NCBI GenBank assembly: GCA_001801465.1
Contig: MGXT01000025.1
Span: 62,001 to 126,000 of the forward strand
DNA length: 64,000 nucleotides
Source of the DNA: Gammaproteobacteria bacterium RIFCSPHIGHO2_12_FULL_35_23
Lineage (GTDB): Bacteria; Pseudomonadota; Gammaproteobacteria; UBA12402
Direction of reading: 5' to 3'
Shown: positions 46,377 to 55,078 of the stretch, piece after piece
Layout of the letters: each line of letters opens with the position of its first letter
Position numbering within the stretch: the first letter of the stretch is position 1
Made by a program: the position numbers and the translations under genes
Notes under the pieces: model-generated
The model's database searches: none
Told to the model about the DNA's origin: nothing
What the model saw: only the letters and a program-made list of their open reading frames with translations

Positions 46377-47111
46377 TTATATAATTAAACTACGACCGCC
46401 ATCTACTGCAAGCACTTGGCCAGTAATATAAGATTGTTGTAGTAAGAACCAAACTGCTTCAGCAATATATTGCGGCTCACCAAATCGTTTTAATGCAATT
46501 CTATTTAAAAGATACTGTTCTATTTTTTTGTCCATGGGCGCATCATCCGGCCATAAAATCATACCTGGCGCTATAGCATTGACTCTAATTTCTGGTGCAA
46601 GATCTTTTGCCATAGCTTTAGTCATTGCTACTAACGCTGCTTTGGCCATAGAATAAATGGGATAATCCTTTAGGGGTCTATCAGCATGAATATCTGCAAT
46701 ATTAACTATTGATCCTTGGGATACTTTTAAAGTTGGAATAAGTTTTTGTGCTAAGAAAAAGGGCGCTTTGACGTTACTAGCAAATAAATCTTCCCATTGC
46801 GCTTCCGTCGCTGTCCCTAGTTTTGTGGGATAAAAGCTAGAAGCATTATTGACTAATGCATCAATCTGTCCCCAAAGCGCTTGTGCTTGTTCAGCTAAAA
46901 CCTCTACTACTTCTTTATTATTTAATTCTGCTTTTAAACAGGCTGCAGAATTTTTACGGATAGTGTTTAGTTCATTCACTAGGGTTTTTGCTGAAGATTC
47001 AGAAGCGCGATAATGAATAATAACCCTCATTCCCTGGCTATGTAAATTTTTTGCTATACAAGCTCCTACTCGTTTAGCCGCTCCGGTAATCAATACAACT
47101 TTATCTTTCAT
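46377..47111 (-). CDS. Short-chain reductase, pteridine reductase-like (FolM/PTR1 type)
   Basis: This NADPH-dependent SDR has 244 residues. It shows VVLITGAAKRVGACIAKNL (TGxxxRxG, the arginine form typical of pteridine reductases), IIHYRASE after strand 2, LVNNASSFYPT (about 88-98), NIADIHADRP in place of the usual Ser region and YSMAKAALVAMTK with the Tyr/Lys pair (about 150). The Asp-for-Ser at the catalytic position is also found in PTR1-like enzymes. It probably reduces dihydrofolate or dihydropterins, though a fatty-acid type SDR is the alternative. Folate enzymes MetF and 5-formyl-THF cyclo-ligase are elsewhere in the window. It is divergent from a MidA-like gene. Confidence 0.85.
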   Translation of the reverse strand: MKDKVVLITGAAKRVGACIAKNLHSQGMRVIIHYRASESSAKTLVNELNTIRKNSAACLKAELNNKEVVEVLAEQAQALWGQIDALVNNASSFYPTKLGTATEAQWEDLFASNVKAPFFLAQKLIPTLKVSQGSIVNIADIHADRPLKDYPIYSMAKAALVAMTKAMAKDLAPEIRVNAIAPGMILWPDDAPMDKKIEQYLLNRIALKRFGEPQYIAEAVWFLLQQSYITGQVLAVDGGRSLII

Positions 47112-47173
47112 TGGCTTTGTCTCTTCTTTATACTGTCCCTAATAATTTAACTAGTTTAATTGATGTCATTAAA

Positions 47174-48355
47174 ATGATAAATCAAAAATCTGAAAATTTA
47201 CCAGAACCTGACCCAGAGGCTAGCGCTCACAGTAAAAAACTTTGTAATTATATTAACCAAAAGATTGCATCTGCTAAGAGCGCTATTCCTTTTGCTGAAT
47301 TTATGGAATTGGCACTCTATACACCAGGCTTAGGTTATTATAGTGCAGGCGCTCATAAAATAGGACGCGCGGGTGATTTTATTACTGCACCAGAACTCTC
47401 ACCTTTGTTTTCTTATTGCCTTGCAAATCAATGCGCTCAAATATTACCAAACCTTATTAATGGTAATATATTAGAGTTAGGCGCTGGATCAGGTAAAATG
47501 GCAGGAGATATACTCTCTCATTTAGAAAAAATAAATTGTTTACCTAACCACTATTATATATTAGAAATTAGTGCTGATTTGAAAGCAAGACAACAAGCTT
47601 TCATTAAACAAGCTTATCCACATTTTTTATCTAAAATAATATGGTTAGACACTTTACCTAATAACTTTATAGGTATCATACTAGCCAATGAAGTGCTAGA
47701 TGCTATGCCAGTTACTATATTTAATTGGCAAGAAAATACTCTTGCTGAATACTATGTGGGTATTGATCAAAATAATCATTATACTTGGTTACTAAAGCCA
47801 GCCTCGAACGCATTACAAGATGCTTTTAAAGAAATAACTAATGAAATTAATATCAACTCCTGGTTTTTACCTTATAACTCAGAAATAAATTTATTATTAC
47901 CTGGCTGGCTAAGTAGTTTGAATCATTGCTTAGAGCAGGGAATATTATTATTAATAGACTATGGTTTTCCGCTGCATGAATATTATCATCCTCAACGTAA
48001 TCAAGGTACTTTGATGTGTCATTATCAACATCGTGCTCACTCTAATCCCTTAATTTTGGTGGGCTTACAAGATATAACATCCCATGTTAATTTTACTGCA
48101 GTTACTCAATTTGCTATCCAGGCTGGCCTTGGGCTTGAAGGTTATGTGAGTCAAGCTAATTTTTTATTTAACACAGGCTTACTTGAATTAATTAAAACTT
48201 ATCAGGAACCAGATTCTCTTAATTTTAACTCAGCTATCAAAATCTTGACTTTACCTAGTGAAATGGGAGAGTTATTTAAAGTCATAGGATTTAGCAAAAA
48301 TTATAAAGCCTTGTTAATTGGATTTAGCAATCAAGATCTTAGTCATAGATTATAA
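47174..48355 (+). CDS. MidA/NDUFAF7-like SAM-dependent methyltransferase
   Basis: This COG1565 family methyltransferase has 393 residues from the ATG at 47174. An open frame extends to a TTG at 47111, but that overlaps the divergent gene's start, and family members begin near LPEPDPEASAHSKKL. Visible are IPFAEFMELALYTPGLGYYS (about 31-50), the G-Y-GDF-TAPE motif in RAGDFITAPELSPLFSYCLA, motif I ILELGAGSGKMAGDIL and LANEVLDAMPV. The eukaryotic homologue methylates an arginine of complex I subunit NDUFS2. In bacteria the substrate is unproven. A lone pseudogene area follows it. Confidence 0.88.
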   Translation: MINQKSENLPEPDPEASAHSKKLCNYINQKIASAKSAIPFAEFMELALYTPGLGYYSAGAHKIGRAGDFITAPELSPLFSYCLANQCAQILPNLINGNILELGAGSGKMAGDILSHLEKINCLPNHYYILEISADLKARQQAFIKQAYPHFLSKIIWLDTLPNNFIGIILANEVLDAMPVTIFNWQENTLAEYYVGIDQNNHYTWLLKPASNALQDAFKEITNEININSWFLPYNSEINLLLPGWLSSLNHCLEQGILLLIDYGFPLHEYYHPQRNQGTLMCHYQHRAHSNPLILVGLQDITSHVNFTAVTQFAIQAGLGLEGYVSQANFLFNTGLLELIKTYQEPDSLNFNSAIKILTLPSEMGELFKVIGFSKNYKALLIGFSNQDLSHRL

Positions 48356-48363
48356 CAATAAAA

Positions 48364-48516
48364 TTAAAAATCTTTATCGGCTAATAATTTTTTGACTTCT
48401 TTGGGTTCTACTCCTGATAAAGCAGCAACCTGATTAACATCACGAAATTTATTATAAAGATTTTTAATGATAACAAGCTTTCCTCGCTCTATACCCTGTT
48501 CTCTTCCTTGCTAGCA
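48364..48516 (-). pseudogene. Rpn/YhgA-like nuclease C-terminal remnant
   Basis: On the minus strand the frame reads GREQGIERGKLVIIKNLYNK, then VAALSGVEPKEVKKLLADKD before TAA at 48364-48366. The G-REEGIEKGK motif followed by a short LSxxEVKxL helix is the usual tail of Rpn (recombination-promoting PD-(D/E)xK nuclease, transposase_31) proteins. The nuclease domain is missing and no start is visible. It is a leftover of a mobile-type gene. Confidence 0.65.
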
Positions 48517-48563
48517 TTCCAGCTTATTCAAAAAATTATTTATAATCAACCAGTTAAACATTA

Positions 48564-48596
48564 AAATTTAATTAGCCCTTGGGGTTAATTAAATTT
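48564..48596. repeat. Strong AT-rich hairpin upstream of the decayed HigB gene
   Basis: AAATTTAATTAGCCC (48564-48578) and GGGTTAATTAAATTT (48582-48596) pair over 15 positions with one G-T. The loop is three bases. It may act as a terminator (T-rich after the arm) or as the operator of the toxin-antitoxin module downstream. Confidence 0.6.
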
Positions 48597-48629
48597 ATAG
48601 TATTAACAGTAAGACAATTTGGTTTCACG

Positions 48630-48965
48630 GAAGTTACTTTTAAAAATAGAAAACTTCAAACAATATTTAGCTCTGAAAGAGAGTTAATAAAAACATATGG
48701 GAAAAAGCTGCTCTAAGAAAATTGGAGTGCGACTTGATGATTTAGCAGCAGCGAGCAATTTAGAAATGTTTAAAAATTTGCCTGGCCGGTGTGCCATGAG
48801 CTTATAGGAAATAAAAAAGGCTTTTTATCACTAGATCTTAAACATCCCTATAGACTTATATTTGAACCTTGTAATGACGATATTAAGAAAAAAGCTGATG
48901 GGGTTTTAGACTGGAGTTCAGTTAAGGCCGTAAGAATTGTTGGTGTGGAGGATACTCATGGTTAA
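48630..48965 (+). pseudogene. HigB-like toxin, frameshifted
   Basis: Frames join as EVTFKNRKLQTIFSSEREL, KTYGKK, a shift near 48715 to KIGVRLDDLAAASNLEMFKN, LPGRC, and a further shift near 48792 to HELIGNKKGFLSLDLKHPYR, LIFEPCNDD and VRIVGVEDTHG with TAA at 48963-48965. This is the RelE/ParE-fold HigB killer protein whose antitoxin follows; mRNA cleavage on the ribosome is the family activity. At least two frameshifts kill it, and a start codon is not apparent. The end overlaps the antitoxin ATG by 8 bp, the standard layout for toxin-first HigBA modules. Confidence 0.85.
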
Positions 48966-49269
48966 AAGACTTTTATATATTCCTGAAAAAGTTTCTGCTC
49001 CGGGCGAGACATTATTAGATCTTCTTGATGAGCGCTCAATGACTCAAGCAGAACTTACTGAACGCATGGGTCAACCATTAAAAACTATTAATGAAATTAT
49101 AAAAGGCAAAGCAGCTATTATTTCAGAAACTGCTATTCAATTAGAGCGCGTCTTAGGAGTTCCTGCAGAATTTTGGAATCAAAGAGAAGCCAATTATCGT
49201 GCATATCTAGCCAGACAAAAAGAGGCGGAAAATTTAATTACTCAAAAAGAATGGTTAAACCTTGATTAA
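48958..49269 (+). CDS. HigA-type XRE antitoxin, truncated
   Basis: The 103-residue protein starts at the ATG at 48958 (the open frame extends 7 codons up, into the toxin). It has an XRE helix-turn-helix: SMTQAELTERMGQPLKTINE, IIKGKAAISETAIQLERVL, VPAEFWNQREANYR. It stops after QKEWLNLD. Relatives that pair with this HigB type carry a long C-terminal region with an ImmA/IrrE-like metalloprotease domain (total about 350-370 aa), absent here. The DNA-binding part is intact and may still repress its own promoter or others. The partner toxin is dead, so the antitoxin is an orphan under no toxin pressure. Confidence 0.8.
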   Translation: MVKRLLYIPEKVSAPGETLLDLLDERSMTQAELTERMGQPLKTINEIIKGKAAIISETAIQLERVLGVPAEFWNQREANYRAYLARQKEAENLITQKEWLNLD

Positions 49270-49340
49270 TCACTCTAGTTTACCCTACAAAAATGCTGAT
49301 AAATGGCTATAGACACTGATAATTATAAAATTTTGGAGTA

Positions 49341-50063
49341 TTAAAGAGAGTTATCAATCAAGGCGATCATTCTAACTGGTGACTCAGTCGCATTAACTAT
49401 ATTAAGGGGTAAAGTTATTATTAAAGCGCCAACCTCTGGTAATAGCTCTACATTGATAACATTTTCAATAATATATTTTCCATTTTCTAACATAAGCTGA
49501 TGTACAGGAAAATCTTCATGACTACCATCTGGAGATAACGTGTCGATAGCAATACCTTTTATTCCTTTCGCTAGTAAATAACGAATACTTTCGACTGCAA
49601 AGCCAGGAAAATGCATGTTTCCTTTTTCATCTTCATTACGATATTTATCTATTTGATACCAATATTGACTCCATCCTGTATAGGCAATCAACAAACTATT
49701 TTTAAAGTTTGGATTATATTTAGTTTCAAACTCTTTGATATCTGCTAAAGAAATAAAATAATCAGGATTTTGTATTTTATGAGTTACATTAATTACATAA
49801 CAAGGAGCGATTAAATCTTCTAAGTTAAGAGAAGCGATATCACGCCCGCCAGGAATACAGTGCGCCGGAGCATCAAGATGCGTTCCCAGTCCTGCTCGCA
49901 AATGAAAATCTTGTGCTCTAAATTTAACCAAGCCCTGACAATCTAAATAATCTTGTGCTTGCAGTAATTTAAAAGCACAACCTCTATCCCAATGTGGAAT
50001 AGAGCTATCAATTTTATGCGTTAAATCGATCAATCGATAATTTTTAAGTATATGCCCTGCCAT
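49341..50063 (-). CDS. Cyclase-family metal-dependent hydrolase (kynurenine formamidase-like)
   Basis: This 240-residue protein belongs to the PF04199 cyclase family. It shows LIDLTHKIDSSIPHWDRG (about 12-29), then HLRAGLGTHLDAPAHCIPGG (His-Thr-His-Asp-His metal cluster HxD...H, about 53-72), and IDTLSPDGSHEDFPVHQLML (about 167-186). Members hydrolyse N-formylkynurenine or cyclic imides. No tryptophan-degradation gene is near, so the substrate is open. It lies between the HigBA remnant and the 5-formyl-THF cyclo-ligase and is transcribed in the same direction as the latter. Confidence 0.85.
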   Translation of the reverse strand: MAGHILKNYRLIDLTHKIDSSIPHWDRGCAFKLLQAQDYLDCQGLVKFRAQDFHLRAGLGTHLDAPAHCIPGGRDIASLNLEDLIAPCYVINVTHKIQNPDYFISLADIKEFETKYNPNFKNSLLIAYTGWSQYWYQIDKYRNEDEKGNMHFPGFAVESIRYLLAKGIKGIAIDTLSPDGSHEDFPVHQLMLENGKYIIENVINVELLPEVGALIITLPLNIVNATESPVRMIALIDNSL

Positions 50064-50106
50064 AATTTTTTATTACTTTGTAATTTACTACACTATTTAC
50101 TACTTA

Positions 50107-50673
50107 CTAAATAAAGATTACTACTTCCTTTTCAGTAATGGCTGCTTGTAAACGGACATCCCAAACTCTTGCTTCTATCCATTCAACCTGCTGAAAAGCG
50201 TAAGCCAAACCGCAATAAAACGGCTTTTTGGCTTTGTTGGCTAAGGCTTTATCATAATAGCCTTTGCCCATTCCCAATCGATTACCTTGTTTATCAAATG
50301 CAACTAATGGTGCTAAAACTAAATCTAATTGATTTATCTTTATAATATCTTGGCCTTTGTCTGTAGGCTCTAAAATGCCAAATTGATTTTTTTGTAGAGT
50401 ATCTTCTGGTTGATACGCTACAAAACCCATTTTATTATTTGGAAATATTTTTGGCAAATAACAGCTTTTATTTTTAAAAAATATATCATTTAAAATTAAC
50501 TCGGTATTTAGCTCATTATGACAAGAAAAATAACAAGCGATTTTATGACTGTTTTGATAGAAGTCTGTTTTAAAAAGATGATGCGATACTTGTTCAGAAC
50601 AACGACGCCACACTTCTTTAGTAAGTTGCTGTCGACGTTTTTTCATTTCATCGCGCAAGGTTACTAAATTCAT
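50107..50673 (-). CDS. ygfA: 5-formyltetrahydrofolate cyclo-ligase (YgfA)
   Basis: This enzyme converts 5-formyl-THF to 5,10-methenyl-THF with ATP, recycling stored folate. The 188 residues fit the family: RDEMKKRRQQLTKEVWRRCS (basic N-terminal ATP region), FYQNSHKIACYFSCHNELNT (about 37-56), GILEPTDKGQDI, LDLVLAPLVAFDKQGNRLGM and GKGYYDKALANK (about 137-148). In gammaproteobacteria it lies directly downstream of the 6S RNA gene, as here. A 20-bp gap separates the RNA's 3' end from its start. Confidence 0.94.
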   Translation of the reverse strand: MNLVTLRDEMKKRRQQLTKEVWRRCSEQVSHHLFKTDFYQNSHKIACYFSCHNELNTELILNDIFFKNKSCYLPKIFPNNKMGFVAYQPEDTLQKNQFGILEPTDKGQDIIKINQLDLVLAPLVAFDKQGNRLGMGKGYYDKALANKAKKPFYCGLAYAFQQVEWIEARVWDVRLQAAITEKEVVIFI

Positions 50674-50692
50674 AATATCAATTTCCTAATGG

Positions 50693-50851
50693 AAACGTCT
50701 GGTGAATAACCGTCTTTAAACCCTGTATTTCCAGGTGGGGATTATTTACTCAGTATCAGGCTCGCTGAAAATCAGCATGCACAACAACCAGCAGGGAACA
50801 CCCCTAATGACGTAGTATCGGGTTAAATACTTATGTTATCCACCAGAACGC
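50693..50851 (-). ncRNA. ssrS: 6S RNA
   Basis: This small RNA binds sigma-70 RNA polymerase holoenzyme and represses transcription in stationary phase. The identification rests on position between zapA and ygfA and on structure. A closing stem CTGGTGGATAAC (minus strand 5' end) pairs with GTTATTCACCAG near the 3' end. Inside it are the GTTCCCTGCTGGTTGTTGTG and GCATGCTGATTTTCAGC segments, which correspond to the conserved central-bubble flank and terminal hairpin. Length is about 159 nt. The exact ends are estimated from a promoter and the stem. Confidence 0.85.
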
Positions 50852-50857
50852 AATTAC

Positions 50858-50888
50858 ATTATAACTCTAATTGCTCTATGTGTGTCAA
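50858..50888 (-). promoter_or_regulatory. 6S RNA promoter inside the zapA 3' end
   Basis: On the minus strand, TTGACA (50883-50888) and a perfect TATAAT (50858-50863) are separated by 19 bp, longer than ideal. The -10 box overlaps the zapA stop codon (50859-50861). Start of the RNA is expected near 50851. Confidence 0.6.
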
Positions 50889-51197
50889 GGAATCATCAAT
50901 TCTCTTTTGAATACCTTTTACTTTACTAGATACTACATGAACATTATTATTTAAATTCTTTTCTAATTCATTTACTAGGCGAGTTAAATTCAAAGCAGTA
51001 ATCACTGCTATGCGATCTAAGCCGACTACACCAGCTTGGCGCATTTTCCGCATCTCTTTATCTAAACGATCTGCTGCATCATTAAGCTCTTTTATTTTAT
51101 CAACTGTACATTTAACTTGAAAAACTTTATCTAACAAAGAAATATTTAATAATTTAACATTTTCTTTAGCACCATTTTTTTGTGAAGCATTACTCAT
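50859..51197 (-). CDS. zapA: Cell division protein ZapA
   Basis: This FtsZ-associated protein stabilises the Z-ring. The 112 residues have the ZapA N-terminal fold (KLLNISLLDKVFQVKCTVDK, then LNDAADRLDKEMRKMRQAGV) and the family core DRIAVITALNLTRLVNELEK (about 65-84), then a C-terminal helix for tetramer contact. The gene directly upstream overlaps it by 4 bp (TIGR02449-type). The 6S RNA promoter sits at its 3' end. Everything is in the usual gammaproteobacterial order. Confidence 0.93.
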   Translation of the reverse strand: MSNASQKNGAKENVKLLNISLLDKVFQVKCTVDKIKELNDAADRLDKEMRKMRQAGVVGLDRIAVITALNLTRLVNELEKNLNNNVHVVSSKVKGIQKRIDDSLTHIEQLEL

Positions 51198-51397
51198 GAT
51201 TGTCTCTCTAATACTTTAAGCCGATCAATAATTTTTTCTACGCTATTGATAGCTAAATTTCGTTTATTTTGCAATTGATTACAAGTTTGTTGCAATATTT
51301 TAATCTGCTGTTGCAATTCATTATAGGCTTTTTGTAATTTTTGATGCTTAGCTACCAGCTGTTGAATCTTCTCTTCAACTTCCTTTATTTCAACCAT
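51194..51397 (-). CDS. Small coiled-coil protein, TIGR02449 type, upstream of ZapA
   Basis: The 67-residue protein is a single heptad-repeat coiled coil (MVEIKEVEEKIQQLVAKHQK, KAYNELQQQIKIL, NLAINSVEKIIDRLK). A short gene of this length and type precedes zapA throughout the gammaproteobacteria, where it is an uncharacterised ZapB-like protein. The 4-bp overlap with zapA points to coupled translation and to a shared role in division. There is no membrane span. Confidence 0.8.
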   Translation of the reverse strand: MVEIKEVEEKIQQLVAKHQKLQKAYNELQQQIKILQQTCNQLQNKRNLAINSVEKIIDRLKVLERQS

Positions 51398-51508
51398 AAT
51401 TATAACCTCATTAGAATCTTACCAATATAATGCGGCTATTGGTTTAGGTCAAATAGATTTCATATGGCTATTTTGCAAAATTTAGCCAATTATGTTGGCT
51501 AAAAACGA

Positions 51509-52675
51509 TTAGTTAGCCTTCAACACTTGCTGTAATTGATTGATAGCCTTTTCTAAACACTCAGAATTTAATGCAAAACAAAAACGTAGCTTTTTTGCAC
51601 CTTGTTCTGCTGTTAAATAAAAGGCACTTCCTGGCACTGCTGCCACTTTTGCTCTTTCTAACAAATAGCTGGATAAATCTTCTCCAGAATCAAACGATAA
51701 GTTTGATCCATCAACTAGCATATAATAGGCTCCCTGGGGCTCCGTACAAGTAAATCCTAGATACCGTAATCCTTGCACCATTAAATCACGCTTTTGTAAA
51801 AAACTGCGTTGTAAAGCCTCATAGTAACTTGCCGGCATTTGTAAAGCTTGTATACCAGCATATTGCAAAGGAGTAACCGGACAAACATAGAAAAAATCAT
51901 GCACTAAAGCTATTTTTTCTATCAACTTAGCAGGACCAAATACATAGCCTAAACGCCAACCAGTCATGTTATAAGTTTTTGAAAAACCAGAGATAGTTAA
52001 AGTTCTCGCTTTAAAATTATTTAAGCTTGCAATGGAAATATGTTCATGGCCTGGATAAATAAAATGTTCATACATCTCATCAGTAATAATATAAAAATCA
52101 TGTTCTTCAGCTAACTTACCAATTTCCAGTAACTCTTGTTTAGTAAATACTTTTCCAGTTGGATTATTAGGTGTACAAAGAATAATCGCTTTAGTGTTTT
52201 TGCTAATAACCTTTTTTAAATCATTAAGATCAAAAGATAGGTCATCGATATGAATAGACACTGTTTTAATATTTATAGAAAATAGTTTTGCCACATGTAG
52301 GTGATAACCATAAAAAGGTTCAAATAAAATAATCTCATCACCGGGACTAAATAATGTTTTTAAAGCAGCAACATAGGCCCCGGTTGCACCATGTGTAATA
52401 GCTATCTCAGTTTCTGGATTAACGAGAACCTTATTAAAATTTTTAATCTTCTCTGCCAACACCTCTCGTAAAGAAGCTACCCCTCGATAGTCACTATAAA
52501 TATTTTTGTTGCCGGCAATGGCCTGATAGGCTGCAGTTTTAATTTCTTCAGCCATAGGAAGATCGCACACGCCTTGTCCTAAATTCACACCACCTAACTC
52601 ATTACAGCGCATGGTAACTGAACGAATACCCGATTGTCTTAAATCCATTACTTCCTGGTTTAATTTTTTTGTCAT
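51509..52675 (-). CDS. Class I/II aminotransferase
   Basis: This PLP enzyme of fold type I has 388 residues. It shows NLGQGVCDLPMAEEIKTAAY (about 30-50), YSDYRGVASLREVLAEKI, AITHGATGAYVAALKTLFSP, ILCTPNNPTGKVFTKQEL (about 167-184), IITDEMYEHFIYPGHEH and the PLP lysine in SGFSKTYNMTGWRLGYVFGP (about 229-248), then the substrate Arg in RFCFAL. It resembles aspartate/aromatic or glutamine-dependent aminotransferases (KAT-like). It is the last gene of the aromatic operon, 10 bp after aroC, so transamination of phenylpyruvate to phenylalanine is the likely job, but this is inferred from context. Confidence 0.85.
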   Translation of the reverse strand: MTKKLNQEVMDLRQSGIRSVTMRCNELGGVNLGQGVCDLPMAEEIKTAAYQAIAGNKNIYSDYRGVASLREVLAEKIKNFNKVLVNPETEIAITHGATGAYVAALKTLFSPGDEIILFEPFYGYHLHVAKLFSINIKTVSIHIDDLSFDLNDLKKVISKNTKAIILCTPNNPTGKVFTKQELLEIGKLAEEHDFYIITDEMYEHFIYPGHEHISIASLNNFKARTLTISGFSKTYNMTGWRLGYVFGPAKLIEKIALVHDFFYVCPVTPLQYAGIQALQMPASYYEALQRSFLQKRDLMVQGLRYLGFTCTEPQGAYYMLVDGSNLSFDSGEDLSSYLLERAKVAAVPGSAFYLTAEQGAKKLRFCFALNSECLEKAINQLQQVLKAN

Positions 52676-52685
52676 AATTTATCTC

Positions 52686-53777
52686 CTATAGCTTGGCACA
52701 TCGATTTAGCAATAAAGCATCTGCTAACACCAAATTGCACATAGCCGCAACAATAGGTACAGCGCGTATCGCTACACAAGGGTCATGGCGCGAACCATGA
52801 GGTAATTTAAATTCCGTTTCTTCACCTTTTAAATTAACCGTTTTCTGTGACTTCATAATGCTAGAAGTTGGTTTAAATGCTACTCGGCCAATTAAAGGTT
52901 GGCCAGTAGAAATTCCTCCCAAGGTACCGCCTGCATGATTACTCAAGGGTTGATTTTTTCCTTGTTGATGAATAAAAGTATCATTATGTTCACTACCTGA
53001 CAGTTGGGTAGCAAAAAACCCCTCACCAATCTCAAAACCTTTTGTTGCCGGTAAACTTAGCATAGCTTTGGCTAAGTTTGCTTCTAATTTTTCGTAAACA
53101 GGATCACCAAGCCCTATAGGCAAATGGCTAGTTTGAAATTTAATCCCGCCTCCCAGTGAATCACCAGATTCTTTGGCTAACATAATAGCTTTCATGATAG
53201 CTTCTGATTTTTCCTCATCAGGACAATAGACTGGACTTGCTAAGGTTTTTTGTTGTAACAAATGTATATCATCAATATTTAAATCCGTATGGATTATCCC
53301 AACTGATTCTATATAAGCACAACTAAAAATATGAAAATGGGCTAATAACTTTTTAGCAACCGCTCCAGCAGCTACTCGGCAAGCAGTTTCACGAGCCGAA
53401 GAACGTCCTCCGCCTCGATAATCAAAAATGCCGTATTTTTCTAAATAAGTAAAATTAGCATGTCCTGGTCGTAATAAATCTTTAATAGGCTCATATTTAC
53501 TAGAATCTGAATCTTTATTATGAATAACAATTGAAAGTGGAGCACCTGTTGTTTGGCCTTCAAACACGCCTGAATAAATTTGTGCAATATCTTGTTCTTG
53601 ACGCGGTGTGGTATAATCATTTTTACCAGGTGCTCGTAAAGATAATTCTTGATTAATCTCTTGTTCACTAATAGCTAGTCCTGCAGGACATCCATCAATT
53701 ACAACACCAATCCCCTTACCATGTGACTCACCCCAAGTAGTAATTTTAAAGATTTGCCCAAAACTATTACTGGCCAT
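52686..53777 (-). CDS. aroC: Chorismate synthase AroC
   Basis: This FMN-dependent enzyme makes chorismate from EPSP. The 363 residues match (E. coli 361). Motifs: FKITTWGESHGKGIGVVIDG (about 9-28), LSLRAPGKNDYTTPRQEQD, DYRGGGRSSARETACRVAAG (about 119-138) and the C-terminal HDPCVAIRAVPIVAAMCN (about 333-350). It overlaps aroA by 11 bp and is 10 bp ahead of the aminotransferase, so the genes are translationally coupled. It must draw reduced FMN from elsewhere, as it is the monofunctional type. Confidence 0.97.
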   Translation of the reverse strand: MASNSFGQIFKITTWGESHGKGIGVVIDGCPAGLAISEQEINQELSLRAPGKNDYTTPRQEQDIAQIYSGVFEGQTTGAPLSIVIHNKDSDSSKYEPIKDLLRPGHANFTYLEKYGIFDYRGGGRSSARETACRVAAGAVAKKLLAHFHIFSCAYIESVGIIHTDLNIDDIHLLQQKTLASPVYCPDEEKSEAIMKAIMLAKESGDSLGGGIKFQTSHLPIGLGDPVYEKLEANLAKAMLSLPATKGFEIGEGFFATQLSGSEHNDTFIHQQGKNQPLSNHAGGTLGGISTGQPLIGRVAFKPTSSIMKSQKTVNLKGEETEFKLPHGSRHDPCVAIRAVPIVAAMCNLVLADALLLNRCAKL

Positions 53778-55068
53778 TATTTACTTCCTCTTCTTTAATT
53801 GGCATAGCAATGCCCTGCATACTTCTACAAAATCCCGGGAAACTTTTGCTTACACAGGCTATATCATTAATGATAGTTTCTCCTTCTGCCATTAATCCTG
53901 CAACAGCCAGCGACATAACCATACGATGATCATGATAACTTTTTACTAGAGTACCTTTAAGTTTTGAAGACCGAATTTTTAATCCATCTTCTGTTTCTTG
54001 AATATCAGCCCCCATTTTTTTAAGCTCAGTACAAATAGCCAATAAACGATTACATTCTTTTTGCCTGGCAATTGCAGCACCAGTTATAATGGTTTCACCT
54101 TGTGCATAACAACCAATGACAGCTAAAATAGTTACAGCGTCAACAAAATTATTGATATTAACGACTCGGCCTTTTAATTGCCGACAAGCTTTAACCGTTA
54201 ATTTTAAGTTGGTTTTATCGTAAATAAATTCAGCTCCCATCTGTTCAAGCACAGAAATTAATTCTTTGTCTCCTTGCACATCATTCATGTCAACTGGATT
54301 TATTGTTATTTCTGAACCTGTAATTAAGGCTGCCGCGATTGGAAAAGCTAAAGAACTAAAATCGCCTGGCACCGTATAATTAAATCCTTGATAGCTACTA
54401 TGCCCCTTAATTTTATAATAAGCAAAATCTTGATGTTCAACTTCAATTCCTAATCGTTTAAACCAATCTAAAGTAAGAGCAACCCATGACTTTTCTCCTG
54501 GCTGCTTTACTTTGATAATAGATTCACCAGGCAAAAATGCGCAGGCCATTAATAATCCTGAAACGGGTTGGGAATCACTTCCTTCTATTTCTAGATTTCC
54601 AGCTCGCATAGGTCCACGAATAATGATAGGTGCCAAATTATCCCCTCGGCTACTTTCAGCCAGCGCGTTTAGTTGCTGAAGCCCTGATAGTAAAGGCTCA
54701 ACAGGTCGATTGTGTCTTACCGAACTATCACCCGTAATAACAGTATAATTAGAAATTAATCCCGCAATCGCACCAATAAATCTTAATACCTGACCAGAAT
54801 TACCAGCATCAATAATATTATCAGGAACTTTAGGTTTACCAGCAACCCCTTGAATGATTAAATAATCTTGATGTCGTTCTATAATGGCCCCCAGTTGACA
54901 ACAAGCTTCTATCATTGCTTTAGTATCTGGCGAGGATAAGTAATGCCTAATGATACTTTTTCCAGAAGCCAAAGAAGCAAATAAAATTGCTCGTAAGGTA
55001 TGAGATTTAGAGGTAGGAACTGTTAGATTACCCTTTAATTTTCCAGACTGAATAATATATCTTTTCAT
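53767..55068 (-). CDS. aroA: 3-phosphoshikimate 1-carboxyvinyltransferase AroA
   Basis: This enzyme is EPSP synthase, the glyphosate target. The 433 residues show LTVPTSKSHTLRAILFASLA (about 15-34, phosphate-binding), DAGNSGQVLRFIGAIAGLIS (LxxGxAG/TxxR-like loop; NSG-QVLRF in place of NAGTALR, about 87-106), SQPVSGLLMACAFLP, and the C-terminal KSYHDHRMVMSLAVAGLMAE (about 380-399) with catalytic residues. The NSGQVLRF form is typical of the class II, less glyphosate-sensitive relatives; sensitivity is not inferable here with confidence. It is part of the aromatic operon between pheA and aroC. Confidence 0.94.
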   Translation of the reverse strand: MKRYIIQSGKLKGNLTVPTSKSHTLRAILFASLASGKSIIRHYLSSPDTKAMIEACCQLGAIIERHQDYLIIQGVAGKPKVPDNIIDAGNSGQVLRFIGAIAGLISNYTVITGDSSVRHNRPVEPLLSGLQQLNALAESSRGDNLAPIIIRGPMRAGNLEIEGSDSQPVSGLLMACAFLPGESIIKVKQPGEKSWVALTLDWFKRLGIEVEHQDFAYYKIKGHSSYQGFNYTVPGDFSSLAFPIAAALITGSEITINPVDMNDVQGDKELISVLEQMGAEFIYDKTNLKLTVKACRQLKGRVVNINNFVDAVTILAVIGCYAQGETIITGAAIARQKECNRLLAICTELKKMGADIQETEDGLKIRSSKLKGTLVKSYHDHRMVMSLAVAGLMAEGETIINDIACVSKSFPGFCRSMQGIAMPIKEEEVNNGQ

Positions 55069-55078
55069 TGCTTTACTC

